Positions 25,116 to 34,320 are shown, numbered from the stretch's first letter. The stretch: 64,000 nt of DNA from JAVDCA01 sp963819385 (GCA_963819385.1 CAWFVV010000006.1:1922001-1986000); one strand, 5' to 3'. Notes: generated by a model from the sequence alone, not told the origin. Numbers and translations: made by a program.

Positions 25116-26201
25116 TTATCCCTCACCCACGTTCGACGCCATCTTCTTGACCAGGTACGCGCCCTGGCCGATGCCGAAGGTCGACAGCAGCGTCAAGTCG
25201 ATATCCGGCAGCTGCGTCAGCCCCTGGGCTATGTCGCCGAGGAAATTATAGCCCTGCAGGGCGAAGGTGACTGCCGCGACGAGCGTGATGAACGCCATCT
25301 GGAAGTCGCCGATATCGATCTGGCCGCTGTCGTTCGTGAACAGGTCGGTCAGGATGTTCGGCTGGCCGCCCTGCTTGACGCCGGCGGTCGCCGCCGCAAC
25401 GGCCGTCAGCTTCTGCGCCGCGGCGACCGCGATGCCGGCCGCCGCATCGTGCACGGCCTGCAGTTCCGGCGGCGTGTCGGGGTTGGCCGCCGCCGCGGTC
25501 GCAACCGCGGTCGCGCCGGCAGCCTGCTGTGCCGCCGCTGTGGCCTCTTTCACCTTGGCGGGCGCGTCGCGTGCCGCATTATCGACCTTCTGGGCCGTGA
25601 TGGCCTTGGCGCCGCCGAAGGTCAGCGCGCTCAAGCCTGTGAGCGCGATGAGGTGCTCGGGCAGCCCGATCCCGCCGAGCGAGCCCCAGCCCCAGACCCC
25701 GACGCGCACCACGATGCTGGCGAGGTAGACCATCATCATGACGCCGAACCACAGGGCGAGCTGGCATTTCGAGTTGCTGTAGCGATTGTCGGCCCCGAGC
25801 AGGAACCGGTTGGGCTTGCCCCAGGCGCACAGCGACGCAAGCCCCACCACGATGACGAACCCGACCAGCAGCGCGATCCAGCGATAGACCGCGTCGACCG
25901 GACGCCGCACGCCGGAAAGTCCGGTGATGCGCGTCGGCTTGGCGCTGTCGTCGACCAGAATATCGACCGTGTCCCCTGCTTTCACGGCCGCGAAGCCCGC
26001 GGCGGCGGCCGCATTATCGATCGTCAGATTTTGCTGATCGGTCGGCCGCGGAAAGCCGACCGTCACGGTTGCGCCCGTGGAGTCGGTTTTGATGACCGGA
26101 ACCGTGATCGTCACTTTCGACTGGTCGTCCGCGCGAGCGGACGTTGCCATGAGCGCGGCCGCGATCACGCATGCGACCGCCATCGTCAGAAAGATGCGCA
26201 T
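25116..26201 (-). CDS. Exported/membrane protein of unknown function
   Basis: The 361-residue protein has a signal peptide (MRIFLTMAVACVIAAALMATSARA) and then a beta-rich domain (KVTITVPVIKTDSTGATVTV). Three to five membrane segments follow, for example WIALLVGFVIVVGLASLCAW and LALWFGVMMMVYLASIVVRV. An alanine-rich helical stretch (AATAAAQQAAGATAVATAAA) links to the C-terminal hydrophobic part. I do not recognise a family. Start ATG 26201 fits a GGGGGG ribosome site. No obvious operon partners. Confidence 0.7.
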   Translation of the reverse strand: MRIFLTMAVACVIAAALMATSARADDQSKVTITVPVIKTDSTGATVTVGFPRPTDQQNLTIDNAAAAAGFAAVKAGDTVDILVDDSAKPTRITGLSGVRRPVDAVYRWIALLVGFVIVVGLASLCAWGKPNRFLLGADNRYSNSKCQLALWFGVMMMVYLASIVVRVGVWGWGSLGGIGLPEHLIALTGLSALTFGGAKAITAQKVDNAARDAPAKVKEATAAAQQAAGATAVATAAAANPDTPPELQAVHDAAAGIAVAAAQKLTAVAAATAGVKQGGQPNILTDLFTNDSGQIDIGDFQMAFITLVAAVTFALQGYNFLGDIAQGLTQLPDIDLTLLSTFGIGQGAYLVKKMASNVGEG

Positions 26202-26391
26202 AATTCCCCCCAATGCGGTTGGCGCCTGCCGTCGCGCCTGAACCGAGCATCCGCAGTAGATCATCTGCGTGGGTATTATGCAACCATTAGGGGCATCCCG
26301 ACGTAAGATCAGCAGACGCCGGCCGCGGCGCGGCCAGGAACGCCGGCGCCCCAGCCCGCGTTGAATGTGATGATACCGCCGGGTGCTATCG

Positions 26392-26568
26392 ATGGCCGAG
26401 CTGACGTTCCGCTGCCCCTACAGCAATCGCCCGATCGCAACCGGGATCGACGTTGCGCGTGGCGATGCGCTGAAGATGCGCGATGTCCCGATCCGGGTGC
26501 GCTGCCCCTACTGCAAATGCAGCCACGACGGCACGATCGCGGACGGGGAGCTGCGCGAAGCGGCGTAG
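26392..26568 (+). CDS. Small zinc-ribbon-like protein
   Basis: The 58-residue protein has two cysteine-containing knuckles, RCPYSNRPIATGI near the start and VRCPYCKCSHDGT later, the latter with CxxCxC and a nearby His. This fits a small treble-clef/zinc-ribbon protein family common in Bradyrhizobium relatives with the pattern CPxTxRxxxTGI...CPxCxxxH. The role is unknown. The stop codon TAG shares its last base with the start of a palindromic repeat (26568-26640), so the repeat abuts the coding sequence. Confidence 0.65.
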   Translation: MAELTFRCPYSNRPIATGIDVARGDALKMRDVPIRVRCPYCKCSHDGTIADGELREAA

Positions 26569-26640
26569 CGCATGTCCCGGCGAAAGCCTGCCCCGGACTT
26601 GGTCCGGGATTGCCCCCGGTTCGCCGACAAGGACATGCGC
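26568..26640. repeat. Palindromic intergenic repeat, family D copy 2
   Basis: GCGCATGTCC at the left pairs with GGACATGCGC at the right. The centre reads CGGCGAAAGC...CCGGTTCGCCG, with a further small palindrome CCCCGGACTTGGTCCGGG. It starts on the last base of the upstream stop codon and ends 11 bp before the stop of the reverse-strand Rieske gene. Confidence 0.8.
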
Positions 26641-26651
26641 CAAAATAAAAC

Positions 26652-27734
26652 TTACACGGCGTGCGCCTTGCGGCCGCCGCGCTCGATCGTGACCGGCGCC
26701 TCGTCGCGCGCGGTCAGGTACTTGGCGAGCGCCATGCAGCGCATCGCGAGCATCGCGGCGCCCTCGGCGAGCTCCGTCGAGTTGCGCACGATCTCGACGT
26801 TGACCTCCATGTCCTCATGCGACCAGCCGCGCGAATGCGCGACATAAGGGAACTGCGGGAAGATGAAGCCGAGCTCGGCGAAGAAGCCGAGCATCTGCCC
26901 GGCGACCGCCTGGATGTTGTCCTGCCCGCCGACGATGATGAAGCCCGCGACCTTGTTGCGGATCAGCACATTGTCGTTGAGCGTGATCGCGTTCTGCACG
27001 CAGTTGAGCCGCTCCGCCATCTTGAAATAGAGCGAGGACGCCGCGCCCCAGCGGATCGGCGACGCGATGATGATGGCGTCGGCCCAGTGCACCATCGCGT
27101 CGTAGACCTGGTCCATCTGGTCGTTCGCGTCCATCTGGGTGATCGAGCACGGCCACGTGCAGGCATGCGCCGCTTTCGAGTAGTAGCCTTCGCAGGCGCG
27201 GAATTTCAGATCGTTGAGGCAGATGAGCTTCGTCTCGGCGCCGTCGTGCGCCGCCGCCTCGAGGGCATGGCCGAGCAGATGGTCGGAGCCCGAGAAGCGC
27301 GGGTTGGCGCCGTCCATCGCGGTGGTCGAGATGCCGCAGACGCGCAGCGGGCCGGGCGCACGTCTGACATCGCGTTCGAGCGGATGTGGCGGATGCGGCT
27401 TCTTGTTGCGCCGGCTCGCATTGGCGAGATCGACGAGGACGCGCCCATTCTCGACCTTCACCGGATAGGCCGGAACGCAATCCTCCTCGAAGCCCGGCTC
27501 GCCCTTGCCGGTCGCGCGATGGAATTTCCAATGATGCCACGGGCACGTGACGTAGTCGCCGTCGAGCCGCCCTTCGCCGAGCGGCCCGCCGACGTGGTTG
27601 CACGCGTTGGCGAGCGCGCCGAACGCGCCATCGCGGAACGACAGCGCGATGTCGCGGTTCTGCATGCTGATCCGCCGCAGCGGCGCCGCGCTCAATTCGG
27701 CGGCCGCGCCGACGTCGACCCAGTTCTCGGCCAT
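26652..27734 (-). CDS. Rieske [2Fe-2S] domain fused to a flavodoxin-type reductase domain
   Basis: The 360-residue protein has an N-terminal Rieske ferredoxin domain with CNHVGGPLGEG (Cys45, His47) and CPWHHW (Cys64, His67). After a basic linker (ASRRNKKPHPPHPLERD), a flavodoxin/NADPH-FMN-reductase-like domain starts near residue 130 (LRVCGISTTAMDGANPRFSG, ADAIIIASPIRWGAASSLYFKM). One chain could therefore move electrons between FMN and a 2Fe-2S centre. ATG 27734 has a GGGAGG site and lies 16 bp after the stop of the membrane Rieske protein. It is the last gene of a four-gene operon. Confidence 0.88.
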   Translation of the reverse strand: MAENWVDVGAAAELSAAPLRRISMQNRDIALSFRDGAFGALANACNHVGGPLGEGRLDGDYVTCPWHHWKFHRATGKGEPGFEEDCVPAYPVKVENGRVLVDLANASRRNKKPHPPHPLERDVRRAPGPLRVCGISTTAMDGANPRFSGSDHLLGHALEAAAHDGAETKLICLNDLKFRACEGYYSKAAHACTWPCSITQMDANDQMDQVYDAMVHWADAIIIASPIRWGAASSLYFKMAERLNCVQNAITLNDNVLIRNKVAGFIIVGGQDNIQAVAGQMLGFFAELGFIFPQFPYVAHSRGWSHEDMEVNVEIVRNSTELAEGAAMLAMRCMALAKYLTARDEAPVTIERGGRKAHAV

Positions 27735-27750
27735 GGCGTTCCTCCCGATC

Positions 27751-28791
27751 CTATCGTTGTTGGAGCACGATCGCGGCCGGGGTGCCGGGCGCGAGCGGCG
27801 TCGGATCGACCTCGACCAGCCCGCGCTCGATCCGCACCCGATGCGTCACGAGCTTCTCGGTGAACGGCGGCGGCGCGCAGCCGTCGGCGAGGCGATACTG
27901 GTAGCCGTGCCACGGGCAGGTGATGCAGCCGTCGATGATGCGCCCTTCGCCCAGCGGCCCGTTCTGGTGCGCGCACAGATTGGTGACGGCGCCGACCTGG
28001 TTGCCGTCGCGAAACACCGCGATGCGCTCGCCGCCCGGCGTCGTGACGATGCGTGCGCCGCCGTCGGGGATCGAAGCGGGCGCGCCGACCGTGAGCCAGC
28101 CGCCGCTCGCCGCCGCGCGGTCGGCCTCGCGCTCGCGCCAGCCGGCGACGAGATGCAGGGCCGCAACGACCCCGAAGCTGGCGAACAGCACGATCGGCAC
28201 CAGCGGCGAGCGCTCGTCCTGCATGTGGCCGAGCGCAACATGCATCACGACGAGGCCGTAACCGACATAGAGCAGCATGTGGAGGAATTTCCAGACCCGC
28301 GGGGTGAGGAACATCAGCCAGAAATCGTGGCTCGTTGATGCCAGTAGAAAGAGGATGAGTAGCGCCGCGAGGCCGAGCGTCTTGAACGGAAAGCCGATGA
28401 ACTTGGTGTAGTCGCCCCACTTGGTCAGTTCGGCCGCAAGATTGGGGAGGGCGTGGAGCGAGACATACCAATCGAGCAGGCACGCGAAGTGGAAGCAGGC
28501 GACCAGGAAGGTCAGCACGCCGAAATGGCGACGGTTGTAGAGGAGCTTGAGGAAACGGCGATCGAGCCGCGCCAGCGGCCCGATCGACAGGATGATGGTC
28601 AGCATCAGGAACGCGCAGCTCCCGCTCGCGCGGATCCACAGGTTGATCGCGTCGGGAGATGTCTTCGGCGGGTCCGTGCTCCATGCGATCGCGAGATAGC
28701 CGCCGACGTAGAGCACGACGCCCGCGACCACGATCGCATCGTAGATGACCTTGTCGCAATTCCACTGCACCGCGCGCAAGCCGACACTCAT
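27751..28791 (-). CDS. Ferric-reductase-like membrane protein with C-terminal Rieske domain
   Basis: The 346-residue protein has six or seven membrane segments resembling the ferric reductase/YedZ-type haem-binding domain, with candidate haem ligands His101, His171, His184 and His188. From about residue 230 follows a soluble Rieske domain with CAHQNGPLGEG (Cys273, His275) and CPWHGYQY (Cys292, His295). It could pass electrons across the membrane between haem and a 2Fe-2S centre. Its ATG overlaps the upstream small gene by four bases (ATGA), and the Rieske-flavodoxin gene follows after 16 bp. Confidence 0.85.
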   Translation of the reverse strand: MSVGLRAVQWNCDKVIYDAIVVAGVVLYVGGYLAIAWSTDPPKTSPDAINLWIRASGSCAFLMLTIILSIGPLARLDRRFLKLLYNRRHFGVLTFLVACFHFACLLDWYVSLHALPNLAAELTKWGDYTKFIGFPFKTLGLAALLILFLLASTSHDFWLMFLTPRVWKFLHMLLYVGYGLVVMHVALGHMQDERSPLVPIVLFASFGVVAALHLVAGWREREADRAAASGGWLTVGAPASIPDGGARIVTTPGGERIAVFRDGNQVGAVTNLCAHQNGPLGEGRIIDGCITCPWHGYQYRLADGCAPPPFTEKLVTHRVRIERGLVEVDPTPLAPGTPAAIVLQQR

Positions 28792-29120
28792 GCGGGGCAC
28801 TCCAGCACTTGCTGCTGCGCCCGCGCTCCCTCTCCCCGCACTTGCGGGGAGAGGGTCAAGGTGAGGGGCGCTGAAGCTCCGCAAAGCACTGCGCCAGTCG
28901 CAACTCGCGGAGACGCCCCCTCACCCCGACCCTCTCCTCCTAAAGGGGGAGAGGGAGCGCAGCCGCCGTCCAGGACATTCGATGCAATGGCCGTATACGC
29001 AACCGCGCGCGCACGCTCCGGCGGCGGCCGCCGCCATAGCGCCAGCGCGACGCCGAGCACGACCAGCAATGCCAGGATCGGCCAGATCATCCGATGCAGC
29101 GAGCGGTGCGCGCGCGTCAT
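28788..29120 (-). CDS. Small membrane protein with an in-frame palindromic repeat insertion
   Basis: The 110-residue product starts MTRAHRSLHRMIWPILALLV with one membrane segment (MIWPILALLVVLGVALALW). Residues of about 54-100 are encoded by the palindromic repeat at 28823-28960 and read PSPPLGGEGRGEG and LTLTLSPQVRGEG. Despite the insertion, the frame is open and the stop still overlaps the next gene's ATG (ATGA). Its own ATG also overlaps the previous gene. The coupled overlaps support this as a real gene whose C-terminal half came from a repeat. I do not recognise the family. Confidence 0.6.
   Translation of the reverse strand: MTRAHRSLHRMIWPILALLVVLGVALALWRRPPPERARAVAYTAIASNVLDGGCAPSPPLGGEGRGEGASPRVATGAVLCGASAPLTLTLSPQVRGEGARAQQQVLECPA
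28823..28960. repeat. Palindromic repeat, family C copy 1, inside a coding sequence
   Basis: GCGCTCCCTCTCCCC at the left pairs with GGGGAGAGGGAGCGC at the right. Inner parts include TGCGGGGAGAGGGTCAAGGT and CCTCACCCCGACCCTCTCC. The related copy is at 37480-37664. This copy lies within the small membrane protein gene. Confidence 0.85.
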
Positions 29121-29329
29121 GCGCGGCTCCGCGCCTTGCGCCAGCGCAGCAGGATGTAGGGCCACAGCGCGATCGAGCCGGGCAGCAGCAGGATGCGCGC
29201 GCCGAGCGTTGCCGGCATCTGATGCGGCAGCACTTGCGAAATGCCGAACGAGACGAAGGCGAGCGCCGCAACGATGCCTACGGCGGCATAAAGCGCAAGG
29301 CCGAGCAGAATGGCGTCAGACGCACTCAT
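29117..29329 (-). CDS. Small two-segment membrane protein
   Basis: The 70-residue protein has two hydrophobic stretches, ILLGLALYAAVGIVAALAFV and ILLLPGSIALWPYILL, and a basic tail RWRKARSRA. ATG 29329 is chosen because GAGGG lies six bases upstream, while ATG 29335 abuts that site. The stop overlaps the next start (ATGA). It is the first gene of the Rieske/ferric-reductase operon, so it may be a subunit or assembly factor. No family recognised. Confidence 0.65.
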   Translation of the reverse strand: MSASDAILLGLALYAAVGIVAALAFVSFGISQVLPHQMPATLGARILLLPGSIALWPYILLRWRKARSRA

Positions 29330-29399
29330 CGACATCCCTCGCGGCCGACAGGTTCGACCATATCGCGCGCCGAGACAAGGGCGCGCGATCGGCGACGCG

Positions 29400-30725
29400 T
29401 CACGCGGCGGACGGTCTCGCGTCGCGCACCATCAACGCCACCGCGCCCGCGAGCGCCGCCAGCACGGCCCACAGCGCGTAGCGGAAGTCGCCCGCGACGC
29501 CGGCCGGAAAGAACGTCGCCATGTAGACGACCGCCGATCCGCAGGCGCCGAGCACGAGGGCGCCCGCCGGCGTCGCGCGGCGACGCCAGGCGAGAAGGCA
29601 CCATAGCGCGCACATGAGCAGCCACGTTCCGGCGCGCAGGAGCGGCGTCGCGGTGAGCCGGTCGTCGACCGATCTCAGCGCCGTGAACCACGCGTTGTCG
29701 GCAAACACGGTCTGCCCCGGATGCGCGATGTCGGTCGTGAACATCGTGAGGTTCTGGTTGACCAGGAAGTTCTCCATCACGGCGGTGCGGTGCTCGAGGT
29801 AGGCGAGCGGATGGGCCGCGAGGGCGCGCAACCAGGCTTGCGTGAGCGCCGAGGAGCCGAAGAGCTTCTCGGCCTCGAGCTTCTTCATCACGAACAGGCA
29901 GGGCTCGCGCGTCCAGTAGTTGTCCCAGTCGGTCGGCTTGTAGCAGGGGCCGACCAGCATCGCGTTCTGGTCCGCGCTCCATGTCACCGGGAACTGGTTC
30001 TCGCCGGTGAAATGCGAGATGCCGGCGAGATCGAACACGAAGATCGAGTGCAGCGCATGCTCGTGCCGCGCGCCGAGCATCGCGTAGTAGACGAGCGGCA
30101 CGAGGGCGGCCAGCAGGGCGGCGGCCGGAACGTAGAGGACGGCGGCGCGCTTGAGATCGAAGCGTTGCGGCCAGACGAGATACGCGGCGAGGATCGGCGC
30201 GGCGAACAGTCCATTCGGGCGCAACAGGAAGCCGAACGCGAGCAGTACCAGCGCGACCGCCTGGACTGCGAGCCGCAGCGCCCCGCGCCGTTCGGCGACC
30301 GAATAGCAAAGCGCGACGGCGAGCAGCCAGGCTCCAGCGGCCAGCATGTCGCGCCAGATGATCCCGACGAACTCGAAAGCCGGCGGCGCGAGCCCGAGCA
30401 TGACCGTCAGCAGCCCGAGCCACACCGAACGGCGCGCCAGCGCGAGCGCCAGCACCGTAAACGCAAGCCAGTACACCGTCGCGATGCACAAGAACATGCT
30501 GCCGGCACCAGGCGCGATCGGATCTATCAGCGCCCACAACGAGGTCATCAGCGGCGACTGCCAGTCGCCAGCCTGCCCGCGCGCGATGTAGGAATAAATG
30601 TAGGTGGCGTCCCACGTCATCACGCCCGGCCAGAAGATGCGCAGGGTGAGCGCGAAGCAGGCCGCGGTCAGGACGAGGACCGGCAGTGCGCGCCGCCACG
30701 TCGGATGCATGTCGTCGCCCTTCAT
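29400..30725 (-). CDS. Polytopic membrane glycosyltransferase-like protein
   Basis: The 441-residue protein has about ten membrane segments and an early acidic loop (FWPGVMTWDATYIYSYIARG) that recalls GT-C type glycosyltransferases using polyprenyl-phosphate sugars. A large outside loop follows (HFTGENQFPVTWSADQNAML). The start ATG 30725 overlaps the stop of the FkbM gene by four bases, which fixes the start and the operon. It probably acts in decoration of a cell-envelope glycan together with the upstream glucosyltransferase and methyltransferase. The substrate is unknown. Confidence 0.72.
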   Translation of the reverse strand: MKGDDMHPTWRRALPVLVLTAACFALTLRIFWPGVMTWDATYIYSYIARGQAGDWQSPLMTSLWALIDPIAPGAGSMFLCIATVYWLAFTVLALALARRSVWLGLLTVMLGLAPPAFEFVGIIWRDMLAAGAWLLAVALCYSVAERRGALRLAVQAVALVLLAFGFLLRPNGLFAAPILAAYLVWPQRFDLKRAAVLYVPAAALLAALVPLVYYAMLGARHEHALHSIFVFDLAGISHFTGENQFPVTWSADQNAMLVGPCYKPTDWDNYWTREPCLFVMKKLEAEKLFGSSALTQAWLRALAAHPLAYLEHRTAVMENFLVNQNLTMFTTDIAHPGQTVFADNAWFTALRSVDDRLTATPLLRAGTWLLMCALWCLLAWRRRATPAGALVLGACGSAVVYMATFFPAGVAGDFRYALWAVLAALAGAVALMVRDARPSAA

Positions 30726-31387
30726 TGCCGGACCGCGTAGATATCGCCCGAATTGGCCTCATCCGGCAGATCGGCGAGCCAGTGCCGCACCATGTCGGCG
30801 GAGCGCCAGGCGCCGTGCACCAGCATCTGGCTCTCGCCGAGCGCGGCGTCGAAGCCGGTGAAGCCGAGCGCGACGCAGCGGTCGAGCGCCGTCTGCGCGA
30901 CGGCGCGCTGGATGGTGGTGAACTCGAACGACAGCGCCGCAACGGGACGCGTGAGGCCCGCGAGTGCTTCTGCTTCGAAACCCTCGACGTCGATCTTGAT
31001 GAAGGCCGGCGTGCCATGCCGCGCGATCAGCGCATCGAGCGTGGTCAGCGTCGCGGTGGCGCGGCCGGTCCATGCCTGATCGTGCCAGCCGACGGCGTCG
31101 CGCGCCGCTGCGACGAAGTCGGCGGACGCGGTCGACACGGTCGGATTGTCGATGTTGACCTTGAGCTCGACCGTGCCGGCGGCGGCGCCGAGCGCGGCGG
31201 GCTCGATCGTGACGTCGCGGTCGCGGCCATAGATGAGCCTCAGCGTGCGCACCAACGCCGGCTGCGGCTCGATCGCGACGACGCGCGCCTTGAGCCGGCG
31301 GAAGGCGGCGACGCGGTCGCCGACATGAGCGCCGGCATCGAACACGAGGTCGCCCGGCCTGACGAATTGCGCGTAAAGCCGGTCCAT
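30722..31387 (-). CDS. FkbM family methyltransferase
   Basis: The 221 residues from ATG 31387 show the FkbM layout: LVFDAGAHVGDRVAAFR (SAM-binding loop), VVAIEPQPALVRTLRL, a TLDALIARHG segment and IKIDVEGFEAEALAGL. FkbM proteins O-methylate sugars or other small molecules. The true start is probably GTG 31478, which overlaps the stop of the glucosyltransferase gene (GTGA). The residues RVARGVARSLLIYYGKRGHGAAM upstream look genuine but lie in a frame that is broken near 31456. The stop overlaps the membrane glycosyltransferase start. It is in the middle of a three-gene operon. Confidence 0.8.
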   Translation of the reverse strand: MDRLYAQFVRPGDLVFDAGAHVGDRVAAFRRLKARVVAIEPQPALVRTLRLIYGRDRDVTIEPAALGAAAGTVELKVNIDNPTVSTASADFVAAARDAVGWHDQAWTGRATATLTTLDALIARHGTPAFIKIDVEGFEAEALAGLTRPVAALSFEFTTIQRAVAQTALDRCVALGFTGFDAALGESQMLVHGAWRSADMVRHWLADLPDEANSGDIYAVRQ

Positions 31388-31474
31388 CGCGGCGCCGTGG
31401 CCACGCTTGCCGTAATAAATGAGAAGCGAGCGGGCGACGCCGCGCGCGACGCGCAGTCGCTCGCAAGATCGTGG

Positions 31475-33258
31475 TCACGCCGAAGCGGGTCGCGCGGCGG
31501 CGATCGCCGGCAGGGCCAGCGCCGCGACCGCAAGGGGCGCCGAGGTCTCCTCGGGGAGGCGGCCGATGCCGATGCGCGCCATCGCGGCGCCGACCTCCGG
31601 CCGCGCGGTCACCACGGCCAGCGGAATCGACAGGGCCGGACCGGCGGCGAGCGGCAGCGCATAGAGGATCGCGGCCGGATGCGGTGACGGCGAGCAGCGC
31701 GATCGCGGCAGCGCCAAGCAGCGTGTAAGGCCACAGCGCCTGGCAGGCGAGCCCGAGCGGCACCGCGTGGCCGTCGCGCATCTGGCTCGCCCAGCCGACG
31801 GTGCGGCGGAACGGCAGACGGCCGAGGAACAGCGTATGGCCGCACCACATCAGCGGTGTGAGCAGGAACGAGAAGAAGGTCTCGCACGCGAAGCTGGCGA
31901 CGAAGCGCCCGGTGCCGCCGAACGACCGGCGCTCCTGCGGCCGCAGCAGCACGTCGATGAAGGTCGCGAGCTTGGGCGACGCCCACATGAACAGCGTGAC
32001 CGCGAACAACGCGAGGCCGGCGTCGGCGCGGATGAAATCGCCAAGGTTCGGCGTCGCGGCCGCTTTCAGCGTGCCGATGGCGAGCAGCGCCATCCACGCC
32101 GGCGAGCCGAGGAACATCAGGATCGCGAAGGCGAGCTGATAGCGGCTGACCGGACGGATGCCGGGCAGCAGCAGGAGCCGCCAGTACTGCATGTTGCCCT
32201 GGCACCAGCGCAGATCGCGCCGGATGAATTCGAGCAAGGTCGCGGGATTCTCCTCGAAGCTCTGATCCTCGAACGGCAGCACCCGCACCTCGTAGCCGGC
32301 GCGCCGCATCAGCACCGCCTCGATCTGGTCGTGGCTGAGGATCTGCGGGCTGCCCTCTTCCGACAGCGATTGCAGATCGCAATGCGCCATGAAGGGGGCG
32401 AGACGCAGCAGCGCGTTGTGACCCCAATAGGGCCCGCAGTCGGCCTGCCACCACGCGCTGCCGATGGTGTAGGAGCGCATGCCGAGGCGCATGCCGAACT
32501 GGAACATGCGGGCGAAGGCGCTGGTCGACGGCAGGCCGACGACGAGGCTCTGCACGATGCCGAGCTTGGGATCGCTCTGCATGATGCGCACGAGCCGGAG
32601 CACCGCTTCGGCGTGTCATGAAGCTGTCGGCGTCGAGGGTGAGCGCGAAATCATGGTCCGCGCCCCATTGCCGGCAGAAATCGGCGATGTTGCCTGCCTT
32701 GAAGGCCGCGTTGTGCGCGCGCCGCCGATAAGTCACCGCGACGCGCCCGCGCCATTCGGTCGCGAAGGCGGCCAACCGCGCCTCCTCGGCGGCGGCGAGC
32801 GCCGGGTCGCCCGTGTCGCTCAGGATGAATGCGTGGAAATGGTCGCCGACGCCGGCGGCCGCAAACCCTGCCAGCAGCGGCGAGAGATTGCGGACGATCC
32901 GCTCCGGGGCCTCGTTGCGGATGCAGATCAGCAGCGCGGTCTTCGCGATGATCGGCTCGTCGCCGCGGATGCGCGCCGCCGCCGGGAACGTCGCGGCCAG
33001 CGGGTCGCGGGCGAAGCGCATGACGCAGAAGCCGACGATCGACACCGAGACGCCGATCAGCAGCCAGGGCAGCGCGATGGCGTAGAGGGCGAGCAGCAGG
33101 AGGTCGAGCGCGTCGATCCCGCCGGGCAACAGCGCAACCGTGGCGAGCGCCAGCGCGCCGGCGGTCACAGCCGCGACCAGCGCGGCGAACAGCGCCCGCC
33201 GGACCGTGACCGGCATCCCGGTTTGCGCCGCGACCGTCGCGGTCGAAAAGTCGAGCAT
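31475..33258 (-). pseudogene. OpgH/MdoH-like glucan glucosyltransferase, two frameshifts
   Basis: From ATG 33258 the frame gives an N-terminal membrane region and a GT2 core (ALLICIRNEAPERIVRNLSPLL, LTLDADSFMT). It breaks near 32615 and continues with AVLRLVRIMQSDPKLGIVQS, LPFEDQSFEENPATLLEFIRR and DLRWCQGNMQYWRLLLLPG, all typical of the osmoregulated periplasmic glucan synthase OpgH. A second break near 31680 is needed to reach the C-terminus PAAILYALPLAAGPALSIPL. Total 1784 bases means a net +2 (594 codons plus two), so two insertions or equivalent deletions. It is either a decayed gene or a sequence with errors. Confidence 0.8.
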
Positions 33259-33309
33259 CCTAACCCCGGTGTCTTTCGTGCCGGTCCAGGATATAGCCAG
33301 GGGGTGGGG

Positions 33310-34320
33310 TTGAAGTCCAACCAGGGGGCGGCTTTGGCCGACGAGACGGCGCAAGCGTTGTGGTACGTGGCACCGGGCCGGGCCGAGATCCGGTCCGACC
33401 CCCTGCCCATGCCGGCAACCGGCGAGGTCCGGGTGCGGGCGCTGCATGGCGGCCTCAGCCGCGGCACCGAGCGCCTGGTCTTTTCCGGGCGCGTCCCTGC
33501 CGGCGAGTTCGAACGCATGCGCGCGCCGCACATGGGCGGCAACTTCCCGTTTCCGGTGAAATACGGCTATGCGACCGTCGGCCGGGTCGAGCACGGGCCG
33601 GCGGACCTCGCAGGCCGCGCCGTCTTCGCGCTCTATCCGCACCAGACATGCTTCACCCTGCCCGCCGCAGCCGTCGCGCCGGTTCCCGACGGCGTGCCGC
33701 CGCGGCGCGCCGTCCTCGCCGCCAACATGGAGACGGCGCTCAACGCCCTGTGGGATGCAGCGCCTGGTCCGGCCGACCGCATCGCGGTGGTCGGCGCCGG
33801 CGTGGTGGGCGCGCTGGTGGCCTGGCTTGCCGGCCGGCTGCCGGGCGCCCAGGTGACGCTGATCGACATCGCGCCCGAGCGGGCGAGCCTCGCGGCCCAG
33901 CTGGGTGTCGGCTTTGCGGCGCCGGAGGCCGCGCCGCGCGACTGCGACCTTGTGGTGCATGCGAGCAGCAGCGCGGCCGGGCTCGCGACCGCGCTCGATC
34001 TCGCCGGCAACGAGGCGACCGTGCTCGAGATGAGCTGGTACGGCGCGGGCGACATTCCGGCGCCGCTCGGCGGCGCGTTCCACAGCCGCCGCCTCAAGCT
34101 GATCTCGAGCCAGGTCGGCCAGGTCGCGCCGTCGCACCGGCCGCGCTGGAGCTACCGCCGGCGGCTCGCGGCGGCGCTCGATCTCCTCGCCGATCCGCGG
34201 CTCGATGCCCTGCTCGCGCCGGCGATCCCGTTCGCCGAGCTGCCGGCGCGCATTGCGCACATTCTGGCGCCCGAGACCCGCATCCTGTGCCAGCTCATCG
34301 ACTATCCGACAACCAGTTGA
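33310..34320 (+). CDS. Zinc-type alcohol dehydrogenase-like oxidoreductase
   Basis: The 336-residue protein resembles the medium-chain dehydrogenase family, with GEVRVRALHGGLSRGTERL, PVKYGYATVGRVE, and the nucleotide-binding RIAVVGAGVVGALVAWLAG followed by VTLIDIAPERASLA. The usual structural zinc cysteines are absent. Start is uncertain. I use TTG 33310 with AGGGGG upstream, and GTG 33304 is an alternative. Only 51 bp separate it from the divergent OpgH-like gene. The PTPS-like gene follows after 7 bp. It is the first gene of the pterin-like operon. Confidence 0.78.
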   Translation: MKSNQGAALADETAQALWYVAPGRAEIRSDPLPMPATGEVRVRALHGGLSRGTERLVFSGRVPAGEFERMRAPHMGGNFPFPVKYGYATVGRVEHGPADLAGRAVFALYPHQTCFTLPAAAVAPVPDGVPPRRAVLAANMETALNALWDAAPGPADRIAVVGAGVVGALVAWLAGRLPGAQVTLIDIAPERASLAAQLGVGFAAPEAAPRDCDLVVHASSSAAGLATALDLAGNEATVLEMSWYGAGDIPAPLGGAFHSRRLKLISSQVGQVAPSHRPRWSYRRRLAAALDLLADPRLDALLAPAIPFAELPARIAHILAPETRILCQLIDYPTTS

